Positions 27,298-36,754 of a stretch of DNA of 64,000 nucleotides are shown here, in pieces. Below the pieces are notes generated by a model that saw only the letters and a list, made by a program, of their open reading frames with translations, was not told the DNA's origin and searched no databases. Source of the DNA: Carboxylicivirga caseinilyticus (GTDB lineage: Bacteria; Bacteroidota; Bacteroidia; Bacteroidales; Marinilabiliaceae); the NCBI GenBank assembly GCA_025499705.1, contig JAFMVE010000023.1, forward strand, positions 1 through 64,000, read 5' to 3'. The stretch's first letter is position 1; every line of letters starts with the position of its first letter. A program made the position numbers and the translations under genes.

Positions 27298-27311
27298 AGA
27301 CCGTCCGGTCT
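27298..27311. promoter_or_regulatory. candidate operator palindrome AGACCG-TC-CGGTCT
   Basis: A perfect 6-bp inverted repeat with 2-nt spacer in the divergent region between the EEP nuclease and the TonB receptor. Its GC content stands out from the A/T-rich surroundings, and TTAATTTG, close to a -7 box, follows about 20 bp later. It could be a regulator site for one or both genes. Confidence 0.35.
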
Positions 27312-27398
27312 GTACAATTATTTTTATTTAATTTGTAGCATTGAATATTAAAACCGATATTTAATACTGACTTAAAATCTGTAAAAAACCATCTACTT

Positions 27399-30092
27399 AT
27401 GCAACTTAAATTCGCATGGCTTCTGAGCTTGTTATTACTTGCATTCAACGCATTAAGCCAGAACTCGGCCATTCAAGGTGTAGTGAAAGATGCCGATTCG
27501 AACCAACCTCTCGAAGGTGTAATGGTTGAAATCGCCAACACCACAACAAACTCTGATCTGCAAGGCCAGTTCACCCTAAAAATTGCCACAGGTAACGATT
27601 ATCAGGTTACATTTTCAAAAGAAGGCTACCGTAGTTTAACTATGTACGCTTCGGTACTTCAGGATAAAATAACTGATTTGGGTAATGTTTTCCTAGTTAA
27701 TCTTACAACAGCCAATCAGGATGTACCAACCATAACCATTACCGATTCTGATAGTGAAAATTCTCTGGAATCACAAACTATTCACGGTTTGTTAAGCTCA
27801 TCGCGTGATGTTTTTGTATCAGCTGCTGCTTATACATTCGGACCTGCACGTTTTAGAATGAGAGGATACGATTCTGATCAGCAAAAAGTGATGATCAACG
27901 GCTTCATCATGAATGAAGCAGAAAGCGGCCAACCGTATTGGAGTAATTGGGGTGGACTAAATGATGTAATGCGAAATACAGTTATTACAACCGATGCTGC
28001 TCCCACAGGCGCTATGAACGAACCTCTTGGAGGATTAACTCAGGTTATTACTGCCGCTTCTCAATACCGTCCCGGTGTAAAAGTAGTTTATTCTAATTCC
28101 AACCGCTCATACCGAAACAGAGCTATGGTAACAGCTTCAACAGGCTTAATGGATAATAACTGGGCTTTTACCGTATCCGGATCACGAAGATGGAGCGAGG
28201 AAGGATATAAAGAAGCTACATTTTATGATGCCAATAGTTTTTTTATATCAGCTGAGAAAATTATTAATCAAAAACATCGATTAAATTTTACTGCTTTGAC
28301 TGCCATGTACGAGCGCGGAGTTGGTGGAGGGGCCATGCAGGAGGTATATGATCTGGTTGATGATAATTACTATAATCCTTACTGGGGTTATCAAAATGGT
28401 CAAAAGCGTAATTCAAGAGTTAGAAGTGGTAACAAACCATTATTTACCTTACAGCATACCTGGACACCTACCCCATCAACTAAAATAAAATCAACAGCCG
28501 GTTATTGGTTTGGTAAAGGTGGTTATACCTCTTTAAACTGGAATAATGCAAAAGATCCCCGACCAGACTATTACAGATATTTACCAAGCTATTATACCAA
28601 CTCAGTTGATCAGGAAAGAATAACTGAAATGTGGAAAACAGATCCTTCTGTCAGACAAATAGACTGGGATGCGCTCTACCGTGCCAACCGTAACAACGGA
28701 TACTTTGTTGTTGAAAACGCAAACGGCAGCACTCAATCATATAGTGGCAACCGCTCATTCTATATTGTAGAAGATAGAAGAAACGATATATCACAATTCC
28801 AATTCAACTCTAACTTAGAACATACATTTAACGACAATTGGAAAGTAAACGGAGGTATTAATTTAGATATGTACACCGGAGACATTTATAATGTAGTAGA
28901 TGACTTATTGGGTGGTGATTACTGGCTGGATATTGATCAGTTTGCTGAACGCGATTTTCCGGATGATAACAATGTGATCCAAAACGATTTGAATAACCCA
29001 AACCGAATTGTGAAAGAAGGTGATATCTACTCACATCATTATAAACCGCATATTAACAGTTACAACGCCTGGTTGATTACTCATTATTCAGGAAACAATT
29101 ACTCAGTATACCTAGGAGGTCATTATAAATACAATGAATTTTGGCGTGAAGGATTAATGAGAAAAGGTTTATTCCCTGATAATTCATATGGAGACTCTGA
29201 AAAGCAACAATTTAACACCTATGGTTTTAAAATAGGTGGAGATTATAGATTTACCGGAAGACATATTGTTAAGGCTAATGCCAGCTACAGTACTCAACCT
29301 CCCGTTTTCAGGAATGCTTACGTTTCGCCTCGCACCCGAGATAATCTTGTTTCGAACCTGAAAGAAGAAAAACACATGTCTGTTGACGGAGGATATTATT
29401 TCAGTTCTCCTAACCTAACACTGAGAGCAACCGGTTACTTTACCCGTATTGATGACCAGGTTAAAAACATGAATTTCTATCATGAAGAGCTACGTACATT
29501 TGTAAACTATTCAATGTACGACATAGATAAACAATACATTGGTTTTGAATTTGGTACTGAGTATAAACTAACCAATACCATTACCGTTAATGCTGTGGCA
29601 TCAATTGGTGAGTATACTTACCAGTCAAATCCTGGTGTTATCATTTCTCAGGACAACAGTCAGGAAGTTTTAGAAACCAATACTGTTTACTCTCAAGGAT
29701 TTAAAATAAGCGGAACGCCTCAAACAGCTTATTCGGTTGGAGTAAAATATAACTCTCCTCAATATTGGTGGGCTGGTGTTACAGCTTCGTATTTCGATCA
29801 GATTTACATGGATTACAACCCAATTCCCCGAACATCTTATTTGTACTGGAGTACTCCAGAACAATTGGATGCAGCCTATACAATAGATGCATTTGCAGGT
29901 AAAAGCTGGAGAATTGACGGTTACTATATTTCATTAAGTGCCAATTTAAGTAATATAACCAATAACCAAAGTTTTATAACAGGTGGTTATGAGCAATTAC
30001 GATACAATCCGGAACGTCCTGAATTGTTCGCACCTAAATATTATTACTACTATGGCTTTAACTATTTCCTAAACCTAAGCGTTAGCTTCTAA
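27399..30092 (+). CDS. TonB-dependent receptor
   Basis: An 897-residue outer-membrane transporter. A signal peptide (about residues 1-20, FNALSQ) is followed by a carboxypeptidase-D regulatory-like domain (SAIQGVVKDADSNQPLEGVMVEI, about 24-105), then the plug (RFRMRGYDSDQQKVMINGFIM) and the 22-strand barrel, ending in aromatic NYFLNLSVSF. It takes up a substrate using TonB energy. No SusD-type gene accompanies it; two DUF5689 lipoproteins follow within 10-20 bp instead. This and the neighbouring nuclease suggest nucleic acid or phosphate uptake rather than glycans. That is an inference. Confidence 0.92.
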   Translation: MQLKFAWLLSLLLLAFNALSQNSAIQGVVKDADSNQPLEGVMVEIANTTTNSDLQGQFTLKIATGNDYQVTFSKEGYRSLTMYASVLQDKITDLGNVFLVNLTTANQDVPTITITDSDSENSLESQTIHGLLSSSRDVFVSAAAYTFGPARFRMRGYDSDQQKVMINGFIMNEAESGQPYWSNWGGLNDVMRNTVITTDAAPTGAMNEPLGGLTQVITAASQYRPGVKVVYSNSNRSYRNRAMVTASTGLMDNNWAFTVSGSRRWSEEGYKEATFYDANSFFISAEKIINQKHRLNFTALTAMYERGVGGGAMQEVYDLVDDNYYNPYWGYQNGQKRNSRVRSGNKPLFTLQHTWTPTPSTKIKSTAGYWFGKGGYTSLNWNNAKDPRPDYYRYLPSYYTNSVDQERITEMWKTDPSVRQIDWDALYRANRNNGYFVVENANGSTQSYSGNRSFYIVEDRRNDISQFQFNSNLEHTFNDNWKVNGGINLDMYTGDIYNVVDDLLGGDYWLDIDQFAERDFPDDNNVIQNDLNNPNRIVKEGDIYSHHYKPHINSYNAWLITHYSGNNYSVYLGGHYKYNEFWREGLMRKGLFPDNSYGDSEKQQFNTYGFKIGGDYRFTGRHIVKANASYSTQPPVFRNAYVSPRTRDNLVSNLKEEKHMSVDGGYYFSSPNLTLRATGYFTRIDDQVKNMNFYHEELRTFVNYSMYDIDKQYIGFEFGTEYKLTNTITVNAVASIGEYTYQSNPGVIISQDNSQEVLETNTVYSQGFKISGTPQTAYSVGVKYNSPQYWWAGVTASYFDQIYMDYNPIPRTSYLYWSTPEQLDAAYTIDAFAGKSWRIDGYYISLSANLSNITNNQSFITGGYEQLRYNPERPELFAPKYYYYYGFNYFLNLSVSF

Positions 30093-30101
30093 GAACTCGA
30101 T

Positions 30102-31481
30102 ATGATGAAAAGATTTAACACCATATTTATCATTTTATCCGTACTTACCTCATCGTTATTTGTTGCCTGTGACTTCAATAACGAAGATGCTCCCCCTTAC
30201 GAAGAATTTGTAGAAGGTGAATTAAGTACAATCTCATATGTAAAATCATTATATGCTGAAGAGCTGGCCAAATATTGGACAGAAAGAGTTCCGGTTGAAA
30301 TTACAGAAGATATCTGTATCAAAGGAATTATCATAGGCGATGACAAAACATCAAACGGCAATTTATACAAAGAAGCTTATGTTCAGGATGAAACAGGAGG
30401 TTTACGTATAACATTTCTGTCGACCGGAGGCATTTACAAAAACGATTCAGTTACTATTAATCTTAAAGGATTATACTTAAGCGATTATGGTGATTTTATT
30501 CAATTAGGCGGAGTACCCTATTTTGATGACAGTAACAACTATCGTTTAACCGGAATCGACAAACACGATTACATCAAACGTACTTATGTAGAAGGTCAGG
30601 TTCAGGAGCCTGCCATCATAACTATTGATCAGGCTGATGAAAATTACATGGGCATGCTGGTACAATTTAATGATGTTCAATTCGCCGATAGTCAGTTAGG
30701 TTTAACTTATGCTATTCCTGAAACAGATACTCAGGACGCAGCATCAGCCAACAGAACACTTGTCGACTGCGATGGTAATTCAATCATTGTTCGTTCCAGT
30801 GGTTACTCTTCGTTTGCCGGCACTTTGCTACCAGAAGGGAAGGGAACATTTGTAGGAATTGTTACCAAATTTACAAGTGGCTCAACCACTACCACACAAA
30901 TTGTAATTCGTAGCTTTGATGAAATCGATCTGTCGGGTGATCGTTGCAGCAATGAAATTGATATTACATTAGGTGATCCGGTGGATACAATTAATGAGGA
31001 TTTCAGTTCTCAAACTAATAATGCCGATATTAATCTGACAGGTTGGAATAACTTTGTAACTGCCGGAAGCAGAACCTGGAGAGGAAAAACTTACAATACA
31101 GAGATTTACGCACAGGCAACTGGTTATAATTCAGGAGAAGCATCTATTGAATCATGGTTAATGCTGCCACCAGTTACTGCTAATTCAGCGAAAACATTAT
31201 CGTTTGAATCACAATTTGCCTACTGGGAACATCTTTCAGGAAACAAGCCGATGAAAGTGGTTTATTCTACCAATTATACAGGTGGAGATGTTAACTCTGC
31301 AACCTGGACTGAGTTAGACGCAACTATGGCTACAGATGGAGTGGATGCGCAAAATACCTGGGTTGAATCAGGAGCAATTGCATTACCAACATCGAACAAT
31401 CCTATAGTTATTGCCTTTATATATAATGGCTCAAACACTGAGAGTACATCTATGCGTATTGATAATATTGTTATAAACTAA
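30102..31481 (+). CDS. DUF5689 lipoprotein with C-terminal choice-of-anchor-like domain
   Basis: A 459-residue lipoprotein (Cys23 in FVACDFNNEDA, acidic tether). Residues 30-290 are a DUF5689 region, with an OB-fold-like pattern: VPVEITEDICIKGIIIGDD, then YVQDETGGLRITF and LKGLYLSDYGDFIQLGG. Residues about 300-459 form a jelly-roll-like domain (EDFSSQTNNADINLTGWNN, then MRIDNIVIN) of the choice-of-anchor J/cleaved adhesin type. The partner TonB gene ends 9 bp before it. A surface role in binding substrate for the receptor is likely by position. OB folds often bind nucleic acids, but the ligand is not known. Confidence 0.82.
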   Translation: MMKRFNTIFIILSVLTSSLFVACDFNNEDAPPYEEFVEGELSTISYVKSLYAEELAKYWTERVPVEITEDICIKGIIIGDDKTSNGNLYKEAYVQDETGGLRITFLSTGGIYKNDSVTINLKGLYLSDYGDFIQLGGVPYFDDSNNYRLTGIDKHDYIKRTYVEGQVQEPAIITIDQADENYMGMLVQFNDVQFADSQLGLTYAIPETDTQDAASANRTLVDCDGNSIIVRSSGYSSFAGTLLPEGKGTFVGIVTKFTSGSTTTTQIVIRSFDEIDLSGDRCSNEIDITLGDPVDTINEDFSSQTNNADINLTGWNNFVTAGSRTWRGKTYNTEIYAQATGYNSGEASIESWLMLPPVTANSAKTLSFESQFAYWEHLSGNKPMKVVYSTNYTGGDVNSATWTELDATMATDGVDAQNTWVESGAIALPTSNNPIVIAFIYNGSNTESTSMRIDNIVIN

Positions 31482-31497
31482 CCATAAGAAGAACACT

Positions 31498-33144
31498 ATG
31501 AAATTATTTAAATCTGGTCTTTATCTGCTTTTAATTGCTTTTGCAACATTTAGTTGTACTGAAGATCCTTCAGCTCCGGAAACTCCGGAAGGTACAAAAT
31601 TAACAATCAGTCAGCTTCGGGCTTTATATACCGGTTCTGACATCAGTGTTTCAGATGATGTTTACATCGAAGGGACTGTCACATTTACTCCCAGCCAGGG
31701 AAACATTCCTGATTTTGTAGCATATATACAAGATGAAACCGCTGCCATCACTTTAACTGAATCAGGTACAAATTCCTTCACTGAAGGCAGCAAAATAAAA
31801 ATAAACTGTCAGGGATTAACTTTGACCGAATACAATGGTCTGCTTCAGTTTGGAAGCGTGGATTATTCTACTATGGTAGAGGTTCTGCTTCCAACAGGTT
31901 CTGAAGTAACTCCAAGGACTGTTACTATTGCAGACATCACCGATGGAACTTATCAGTCGGAATTAGTCCAAATTAGTGACGTACAATTTTCAAATGTTCC
32001 TGGCACTTTCAGTGGATCTCAAACTATAACTGATTGTACTAATAGTATTGCAGTTTATACAAGAAGCGCATCTGGTTTTGCCAGTGAATCTTTACCAGAA
32101 GGTAATGGCACTTTAATTGGTATTGCTTCTTACTACAACAGTGCACAAATATTATTACGCGATCCTTCAGAATTAGATATGACAGGAGAACGTTGTTCAA
32201 ATGGAGGTGGCTCTGGCAGTGGTACCGGTACCAAAGAAGATCCATACGATGTTAGTTATGTTTTATCAGCAGCTGATGATGGATCCATTACAGGATGGGT
32301 TAAAGGTTATATTATTGGTACTATTCCTAATACCAGTGAAGCTACTCTTACTGGTCCTTTTGACGTGGCAACCAACATGTTGATAGCAGAATCTGCCAGC
32401 GAAACTAACGTTGCAAATATGGTTTCTGTTCAATTACCAAGTGGTGATATAAGAACAGCTCTTAACCTGGTTGACAATGGGTCTAATCTTGGTAAAGAAG
32501 TATTAGTTTTGGGTTCATTGGAATATTATTATGGATTTAAAGGTGTTAAAAGCTTAACCGGATACTGGATTGATGGAGCTGGAATAGATCCAGACAATCG
32601 TTCAGAAGATGATCCTACAGCTGAAGCTGATTATCCTGCTGGTAGCTTCTACTATGAAAATTTCGAAAATGCAGCAGATGGTATGGATATCTTTATTACT
32701 GGCATGAGCAACTATGCAGAAACCGGAGAACGTTTATGGCAAGGTAAAACTTATAACAATAACAAATATGCACAAGCCACAGCATATAGTTCAAGTGATG
32801 CTACAAACGACATCTGGCTAGTAACTCCTTCAATTAGTTTGGATGGTAAAACCAATCCAAACTTCAACTGCGATATTAACGGCGGTTATGATAACGGTGC
32901 TACATTGGAAGTATATGTATTAACAGATTACGATGGCAGTTCAAATCCTTGGGATGCAACGGCAACTAAACTTGACGTTGCACTACCTACCGTGCCATCA
33001 GGCAATTATGCAACTTTCGAAAATTCAGGTGATATTGATTTATCATCATATTCAGGAACAATACATATTGCATTTAAATATTCAGGAAGCACAAGCCAAA
33101 CAACAACCTGGCAAGTTGATAACATTAATTGTTTTGAGAAATAA
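31498..33144 (+). CDS. DUF5689/DUF6359 lipoprotein with C-terminal jelly-roll domain
   Basis: A 548-residue paralogue of the preceding gene (lipoprotein Cys20 in FATFSCTED). DUF5689 spans about residues 30-235. A glycine-serine linker GGGSGSGTG leads to an extra DUF6359-type OB-like module (GTKEDPYDVSYVLS, then ITGWVKGYIIG, about 245-365), and the same choice-of-anchor-like ending (QVDNINCFEK). It is the last gene of the TonB receptor operon, followed by a terminator. It has one more OB-type module than its neighbour. Confidence 0.82.
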   Translation: MKLFKSGLYLLLIAFATFSCTEDPSAPETPEGTKLTISQLRALYTGSDISVSDDVYIEGTVTFTPSQGNIPDFVAYIQDETAAITLTESGTNSFTEGSKIKINCQGLTLTEYNGLLQFGSVDYSTMVEVLLPTGSEVTPRTVTIADITDGTYQSELVQISDVQFSNVPGTFSGSQTITDCTNSIAVYTRSASGFASESLPEGNGTLIGIASYYNSAQILLRDPSELDMTGERCSNGGGSGSGTGTKEDPYDVSYVLSAADDGSITGWVKGYIIGTIPNTSEATLTGPFDVATNMLIAESASETNVANMVSVQLPSGDIRTALNLVDNGSNLGKEVLVLGSLEYYYGFKGVKSLTGYWIDGAGIDPDNRSEDDPTAEADYPAGSFYYENFENAADGMDIFITGMSNYAETGERLWQGKTYNNNKYAQATAYSSSDATNDIWLVTPSISLDGKTNPNFNCDINGGYDNGATLEVYVLTDYDGSSNPWDATATKLDVALPTVPSGNYATFENSGDIDLSSYSGTIHIAFKYSGSTSQTTTWQVDNINCFEK

Positions 33145-33163
33145 TTTTTCCAACCAATAAATC

Positions 33164-33200
33164 AAAAGGCCGTGTTCTAATTACAGAGCGCGGCCTTTTT
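33164..33200 (+). terminator. terminator of the TonB receptor operon
   Basis: AAAAGGCCG and CGGCCTTTTT pair around a loop, followed by a T run, 20 bp after the stop of the last lipoprotein. Confidence 0.8.
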
Positions 33201-33225
33201 AATCTTTATCATCTCTGAAAGAAGT

Positions 33226-33264
33226 ATCCGATCTGATTAACAATGTTCATTAATCAGATCGGAT
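33226..33264. repeat. perfect 15-bp inverted repeat
   Basis: Arms ATCCGATCTGATTAA (33226-33240) and its reverse complement (33250-33264) flank a 9-nt loop. There is no T run, so it is not a simple terminator. It lies in the 308-bp gap between the TonB operon and the carboxynorspermidine dehydrogenase gene; the gap otherwise holds a terminator and a promoter. Confidence 0.7.
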
Positions 33265-33381
33265 CCTCATTTAAAGTCATTTGACATCTTCCATATTTAG
33301 ACTTCAAAATGCTATTTACAGTAATAATAATCTCAACTGAAAAAAAATTACCAAAAAATCATTAATTATGAACCTATCCAT

Positions 33382-33411
33382 TTGACATCATGCTATTTTT
33401 TTGTCTATTTG
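33382..33411 (+). promoter_or_regulatory. promoter of the carboxynorspermidine dehydrogenase gene
   Basis: TTG at 33382-33384, a 19-nt spacer, then TCTATTTG at 33404-33411, close to TAnnTTTG. Expected start about 40 nt before the gene's ATG. The sequence CATTTGACATC around the -33 element also occurs about 100 bp upstream. Confidence 0.6.
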
Positions 33412-33452
33412 CACCTTAATACTTTTAACAGATTATAAATTTAAAAAGAAGA

Positions 33453-34646
33453 ATGGGTAAAGTTCTGATTATTGGCGCTGGCGGTGTAGGAACCGTTGTA
33501 GCCCATAAAATGGCATCCTTGCCGGAGGTGTTTACTGAAATAATGTTGGCAAGCCGTACAAAAAATAAATGCGATGCCATTGCCAATAAAATTGGAAATA
33601 ACAGGGTACAAACTGCACAGGTTGATGCAGACAATGTACCTGAGTTGGTTGAATTGATCAACTCTTATAAGCCTGATATCGTGGTTAACGTAGCTCTTCC
33701 TTACCAGGATTTGACCATTATGGATGCCTGTCTGGAGACTAAAACAGCTTATCTCGACACAGCTAACTACGAACCTATTGATGAAGCTAAATTTGAATAC
33801 AAATGGCAATGGGCGTACCAGGATCGTTACAAAGAGGCTGGTATTACTGCTATTTTGGGATGTGGCTTCGATCCGGGAGTAACAAGTATTTATACAGCTT
33901 ATGCAGCTAAACATCACTTCGATGAGATTCAGTATCTTGATATTGTAGATTGTAATGGTGGTGATCATGGTAAAGCATTCGCTACTAACTTTAACCCTGA
34001 GATTAATATCAGAGAGGTTACCCAAAAAGGTAAATATTGGGAAAACGGACAATGGGTTGAAACAGAACCACACGAAATTCATAAGCCATTAAACTATCCA
34101 AATATTGGCGATCGGGAATCATACGTCATCTATCACGAAGAACTGGAATCGTTGGTGAAAAATTATCCAAGTATTAAACGTGCCCGTTTCTGGATGACTT
34201 TCGGACAAGAGTATCTTACTCACCTTAGAGTAATTCAAAATATTGGAATGGCCGGTATTGAGCCTATCATGTACGAAGGAAAAGAGATTGTACCTATCCA
34301 GTTCCTGAAAGCTGTTTTGCCTAATCCTGGAGATCTGGGTGAAAATTATACAGGTGAAACATCAATTGGTTGTCGCATTAAAGGTTTGAAAGACGGTCAG
34401 GAAAAAACCTATTACGTTTATAACAACTGTAAACATCAGGATGCATTTAATGAAACAGGCACACAAGGAGTTAGTTACACTACTGGCGTTCCTGCTACCA
34501 TTGGAGCAATGATGTACTTACAAGGTATCTGGAAAAAACCAGGTGTATTCAACGTTGAGGAATTTGATCCGGATCCATTTATGGAACAATTAAATAAATT
34601 GGGATTACCTTGGCACGAACTACACAATGTTGATCTTGAATTGTAA
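33453..34646 (+). CDS. saccharopine dehydrogenase family protein, probable carboxynorspermidine synthase
   Basis: A 397-residue NAD(P)-dependent reductase. The N-terminus MGKVLIIGAGGVGTVVAHKMA is a Rossmann motif. GCGFDPGVTSIYTAYAAKH near residue 140 is characteristic of the carboxynorspermidine/carboxyspermidine dehydrogenase group, which joins aspartate semialdehyde to a diamine. Its partner decarboxylase (nspC) lies 3 kb downstream, in the same direction, which supports this assignment over a lysine-pathway enzyme. It has its own promoter and terminator. Confidence 0.88.
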   Translation: MGKVLIIGAGGVGTVVAHKMASLPEVFTEIMLASRTKNKCDAIANKIGNNRVQTAQVDADNVPELVELINSYKPDIVVNVALPYQDLTIMDACLETKTAYLDTANYEPIDEAKFEYKWQWAYQDRYKEAGITAILGCGFDPGVTSIYTAYAAKHHFDEIQYLDIVDCNGGDHGKAFATNFNPEINIREVTQKGKYWENGQWVETEPHEIHKPLNYPNIGDRESYVIYHEELESLVKNYPSIKRARFWMTFGQEYLTHLRVIQNIGMAGIEPIMYEGKEIVPIQFLKAVLPNPGDLGENYTGETSIGCRIKGLKDGQEKTYYVYNNCKHQDAFNETGTQGVSYTTGVPATIGAMMYLQGIWKKPGVFNVEEFDPDPFMEQLNKLGLPWHELHNVDLEL

Positions 34647-34669
34647 AAAATAACCATTTTATAATCTGA

Positions 34670-34700
34670 AACCGCTAATACTTACATTAGCGGTTTTTTT
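34670..34700 (+). terminator. terminator of the carboxynorspermidine synthase gene
   Basis: A perfect 8-bp stem ACCGCTAA/TTAGCGGT with an 8-nt loop and seven T after it, 24 bp past the stop codon. Confidence 0.85.
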
Positions 34701-34979
34701 CTTTTATTAATTTCCCTTTTACAAGGTAAACACTCTTATATTTTCAAATCGAAACTTTATTGATTTTTTTTCTAATAAATCATCATTTTTTATTTTTTTC
34801 AACACCTCCCCCATTTATCACTTCAATAAATATTTTTTTTAATCAAAATGCTTGACCACCCCCAAAACCAGAACCAAACCAACTCATTTTTTGAGACTTT
34901 CAACAGACATACCCCCACTTTTAATTTGTGTTGATTTGATAGTTTAAATAGCCTTTATCTTATTTTTTGATAGTTTTTA

Positions 34980-35009
34980 TTGCTTTTAAATATTAATTCA
35001 TTACTTTTG
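34980..35009 (+). promoter_or_regulatory. asnB: promoter of asnB
   Basis: TTG (34980-34982), 19-nt spacer, TACTTTTG (35002-35009): a full match to the Bacteroidetes -33/-7 pattern, about 50 bp before the start codon. Confidence 0.7.
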
Positions 35010-35061
35010 AATTAGAAATTTAAATCAAATTACTCCATTACAATTATAAAAGTAGAACGAC

Positions 35062-36648
35062 ATGTGTGGATTTGCAGTGTATACAGGAAGTGACATGATG
35101 GACAAACTTAAGTTTGCCAGAGAGTTTAAAAAGATCCAGTACCGTGGACCAGATAATTCAATTACCCGAGATTTTGATGATGATGGATGGATGGGATTCC
35201 ATCGTTTAAGCATTATGGATGTTTCAGCAGCCGGTAATCAACCGCTAGTTTATAAGCACATTAATTTGGTATGTAATGGAGAAGTATACAATTATAATGA
35301 GCTTAAAGCAACATACGAATCATCTTTCGAATTTAAATCAAGCAGCGATTGCGAGGTAATTATTCCATTATTCCTGGAAAAAGGAATTGAAGAAACTGCC
35401 AAGGCCCTGGATGCAGAGTACGTATTTGTTATTTATGATTCAGTAGCTAAAAAATATTTCGCAGCACGTGATCCTATCGGAATACGTCCTTTGTTTTACG
35501 GATATTCAAAAGATGGCAACATCATGTTCGCCAGCGAAATGAAGAGTTTAACAGAATTGTGTGATGATGTAAAGCCATTCCCTCCGGGACACTACTACGA
35601 TGGTGAGAGCATCAAACAATATCGCGACATTTCAAAAGTTGAAGCTTTTGTTGATCATGATTTAGAAGAGATTTACAAAAACATCAACGAAAAACTTACA
35701 GTAGGTATCGAAAAAAGACTTCATGCCGATGTACCGGTAGGATTCCTATTAAGCGGTGGTTTGGATTCAAGTATTGTATGTGCCGTTGGTGCTAAAATGC
35801 TTAATAAACCAATCAGAACCTTTGCTGTTGGTATCGAAGACGATCCTATTGATACTAAATATGCCCGTCAGGTTGCAGATTACCTGGGAGCAGATCATAC
35901 AGAAGTATTATTTAAACGTCAGGATATTTTCGACTCATTAAGTCACCTTATATATTGCATCGAAACATACGATATCACCACAATTCGTGCATCGATGGGT
36001 ATGTATATGGTAACGAAATACGTAGCTGAAAACACCGATATCAAAGTATTGATGACCGGTGAAATCAGTGATGAAATTTTCGGATATAAATACACCGATT
36101 ATGCTCCATCACCTGAAGCTTTCCAGGAAGAAGCAGAAAAAAGAATCAAGGAAATATTCATGTATGACGTATTGAGAGCCGACAGGAGCATATCATGTAA
36201 CGGGTTAGAAGCTCGTGTACCTTTCGGTGATCTTGACTTTGTTGAATATGTAATGAGTATCGACCCTAAAAAGAAGATGAATTTCACTGGTGTAGGTAAA
36301 TACTTGTTACGAAAAGCTTTTGAAGGTGATTATTTACCACATGATATTTTATACCGCGAAAAGGCTGCCTTCTCTGATGCAGTTGGACATAGCTGTGTTG
36401 ACTATTTAAAGGCTTACGCTGAAGAAATGTATTCTGATGAAGATTTGCAGAAAGCACAGTTTAAATACAAACATGCTACTCCAATCTCAAAAGAATCATT
36501 AATGTATCGCGAAATATTTGAATCTCATTTCCCTGGACGAAGTGAAACTGTTGTTGACTTCTGGATGCCAAACAAGACTTGGGAAAATTGTGATGTTAAC
36601 GATCCTAGTGCACGTGTATTACCAAACTACGGTGCAAGCGGCAGCTAA
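35062..36648 (+). CDS. asnB: asparagine synthetase B (glutamine-hydrolysing)
   Basis: A 528-residue two-domain enzyme that makes asparagine from aspartate, glutamine and ATP. Cys2 after the initiator Met is the glutaminase nucleophile (MCGFAVYTG). The C-terminal synthetase domain shows the pyrophosphate loop SGGLDSS near residue 232, AVGIEDDP, and GEISDEIFGYKYT. Length is close to the E. coli enzyme (554). It is flanked by two polyamine genes but has its own promoter and terminator. Confidence 0.93.
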   Translation: MCGFAVYTGSDMMDKLKFAREFKKIQYRGPDNSITRDFDDDGWMGFHRLSIMDVSAAGNQPLVYKHINLVCNGEVYNYNELKATYESSFEFKSSSDCEVIIPLFLEKGIEETAKALDAEYVFVIYDSVAKKYFAARDPIGIRPLFYGYSKDGNIMFASEMKSLTELCDDVKPFPPGHYYDGESIKQYRDISKVEAFVDHDLEEIYKNINEKLTVGIEKRLHADVPVGFLLSGGLDSSIVCAVGAKMLNKPIRTFAVGIEDDPIDTKYARQVADYLGADHTEVLFKRQDIFDSLSHLIYCIETYDITTIRASMGMYMVTKYVAENTDIKVLMTGEISDEIFGYKYTDYAPSPEAFQEEAEKRIKEIFMYDVLRADRSISCNGLEARVPFGDLDFVEYVMSIDPKKKMNFTGVGKYLLRKAFEGDYLPHDILYREKAAFSDAVGHSCVDYLKAYAEEMYSDEDLQKAQFKYKHATPISKESLMYREIFESHFPGRSETVVDFWMPNKTWENCDVNDPSARVLPNYGASGS

Positions 36649-36691
36649 AATATACTTAGCAAAACATTAGCCATAAAATACATTAACCACG

Positions 36692-36727
36692 AAAAAGCCG
36701 GAATGCATTGAGCATTTCGGCTTTTTT
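36692..36727 (+). terminator. terminator of asnB
   Basis: AAAAAGCCGGAATGC and GCATTTCGGCTTTTTT pair in a near-perfect stem with a short loop, between asnB and nspC. Confidence 0.8.
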
Positions 36728-36754
36728 ATTTTTATTTGCAAAAAAATAGAAACA

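Larger units (their letters stand above)
34647..35061. other. 415-bp intergenic region
   Basis: It holds the terminator at 34670-34700 and the asnB promoter at 34980-35009. The rest is A/T-rich, with TTTGATAGTTT occurring twice (about 34934 and 34967). No gene is visible. Confidence 0.5.

Noticed and set aside
30102-33144. SusD-like role for the two lipoproteins after the TonB receptor
   Set aside because: No SusD helical repeats; both are DUF5689 and jelly-roll type proteins.
33441-34082. 213-residue open frame on the minus strand
   Set aside because: It lies entirely inside the well supported carboxynorspermidine dehydrogenase gene on the other strand and has no recognisable domain.
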